Assembly: GCA_028698765.1 (NCBI GenBank)
Contig: JAQVVW010000014.1
Coordinates: 1 to 12,441, forward strand
Direction: 5' to 3'
Origin: Methanoculleus sp.
GTDB taxonomy: Archaea; Halobacteriota; Methanomicrobia; Methanomicrobiales; Methanoculleaceae
Length of the DNA stretch: 12,441 bases
Shown: positions 12,363-12,441 of the stretch, one piece after another
Layout of the letters: each line of letters starts with the position of its first letter
Numbering within the stretch: position 1 is the first letter of the stretch
Position numbers and translations under genes: made by a program
The notes under the pieces: generated by a model
What the model was told of the DNA's origin: nothing
Database searches by the model: none
The model's input: the letters and a program-made list of their open reading frames with translations, nothing else

Positions 12363-12441
12363 TCCGGGAACATTTCGAGTACCGGCAGACGATCGCGACG
12401 ATCCTCGCGGACGACCCTCGCCAGGTCGAGGCGGCGAAATC
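12359..12441 (+). CDS. UPF0280 (COG2122, ApbE-like) protein, 3' end outside window
   Basis: Only the first 27 codons are present, beginning at the ATG that overlaps the NIL-ferredoxin stop (ATGA). The opening MIREHFEYRQTIATILADD resembles the start of UPF0280 proteins. In Methanosarcina acetivorans the UPF0280 member MA1715 is reported to be needed for efficient sulfide use in cysteine and homocysteine synthesis (from memory). The operon position fits that role well. The identification rests on a short N-terminus plus context, so another methanogen protein cannot be excluded. Confidence 0.65.
   Translation, partial: MIREHFEYRQTIATILADDPRQVEAAK

Overview
The window looks like chromosomal DNA of a GC-rich methanogenic archaeon, most likely of the order Methanomicrobiales and Methanoculleus-like. 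The support is an archaeal-type alanyl-tRNA synthetase with an N-terminal Cys-rich zinc module, an archaeal Lhr helicase, the methanogen homocysteine-synthesis genes (DUF39-CBS, NIL-ferredoxin, UPF0280), TATA-type promoters, GGTGAT-type ribosome binding sites and a PEGA-repeat surface protein. The genus is an inference from gene content and composition. No search was run. I see no tRNA, rRNA, CRISPR array, insertion sequence or prophage gene.

Layout. (1) 1-2806, plus strand: the C-terminal three quarters of an Lhr-type helicase, overlapping by ATGA a COG1407-type metallophosphoesterase, a likely nucleic-acid repair pair. (2) 2807-3161: a gene-free convergent interval holding a cluster of GCGAAG/CTTCGC dispersed repeats, including an 18-bp perfect inverted repeat. 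(3) 3162-3761, minus strand: a UPF0316/DUF2179 membrane protein. (4) 3762-4147: a gene-free, partly structured interval. (5) 4148-4276, plus strand: a 42-residue double-CxxC zinc ribbon protein. (6) 4311-8783, minus strand, transcribed right to left: Nif3-like protein, SWIM zinc-finger protein, alanyl-tRNA synthetase and a membrane-anchored winged-helix regulator. The first two and the last two are joined by short overlaps, and alaS also has its own promoter. (7) 8995-10293, plus strand: a secreted, membrane-anchored protein with five PEGA repeats. (8) 10459 to the window end, plus strand: a tightly overlapping operon for homocysteine synthesis from sulfide and aspartate semialdehyde.

How the genes work together. 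The homocysteine operon is the clearest pathway. The DUF39 enzyme carries a CBS pair that in the MJ0100 homologue is known to bind S-adenosylmethionine and methylthioadenosine. The NIL-ferredoxin supplies electrons, and the UPF0280 protein is linked to efficient sulfide use. Two inverted repeats with matching half-sites and equal 5-nt spacers lie 32 bp apart (about three helical turns) on either side of the operon's TATA box. They form a strong candidate operator and are the most interesting non-coding signal here. The genes are mostly of known families, and I do not see a clearly undescribed multi-gene system. The most useful leads are the candidate operator, the variant catalytic motif in the phosphoesterase, the alaS-regulator overlap, and the structured interval at 3816-4040.
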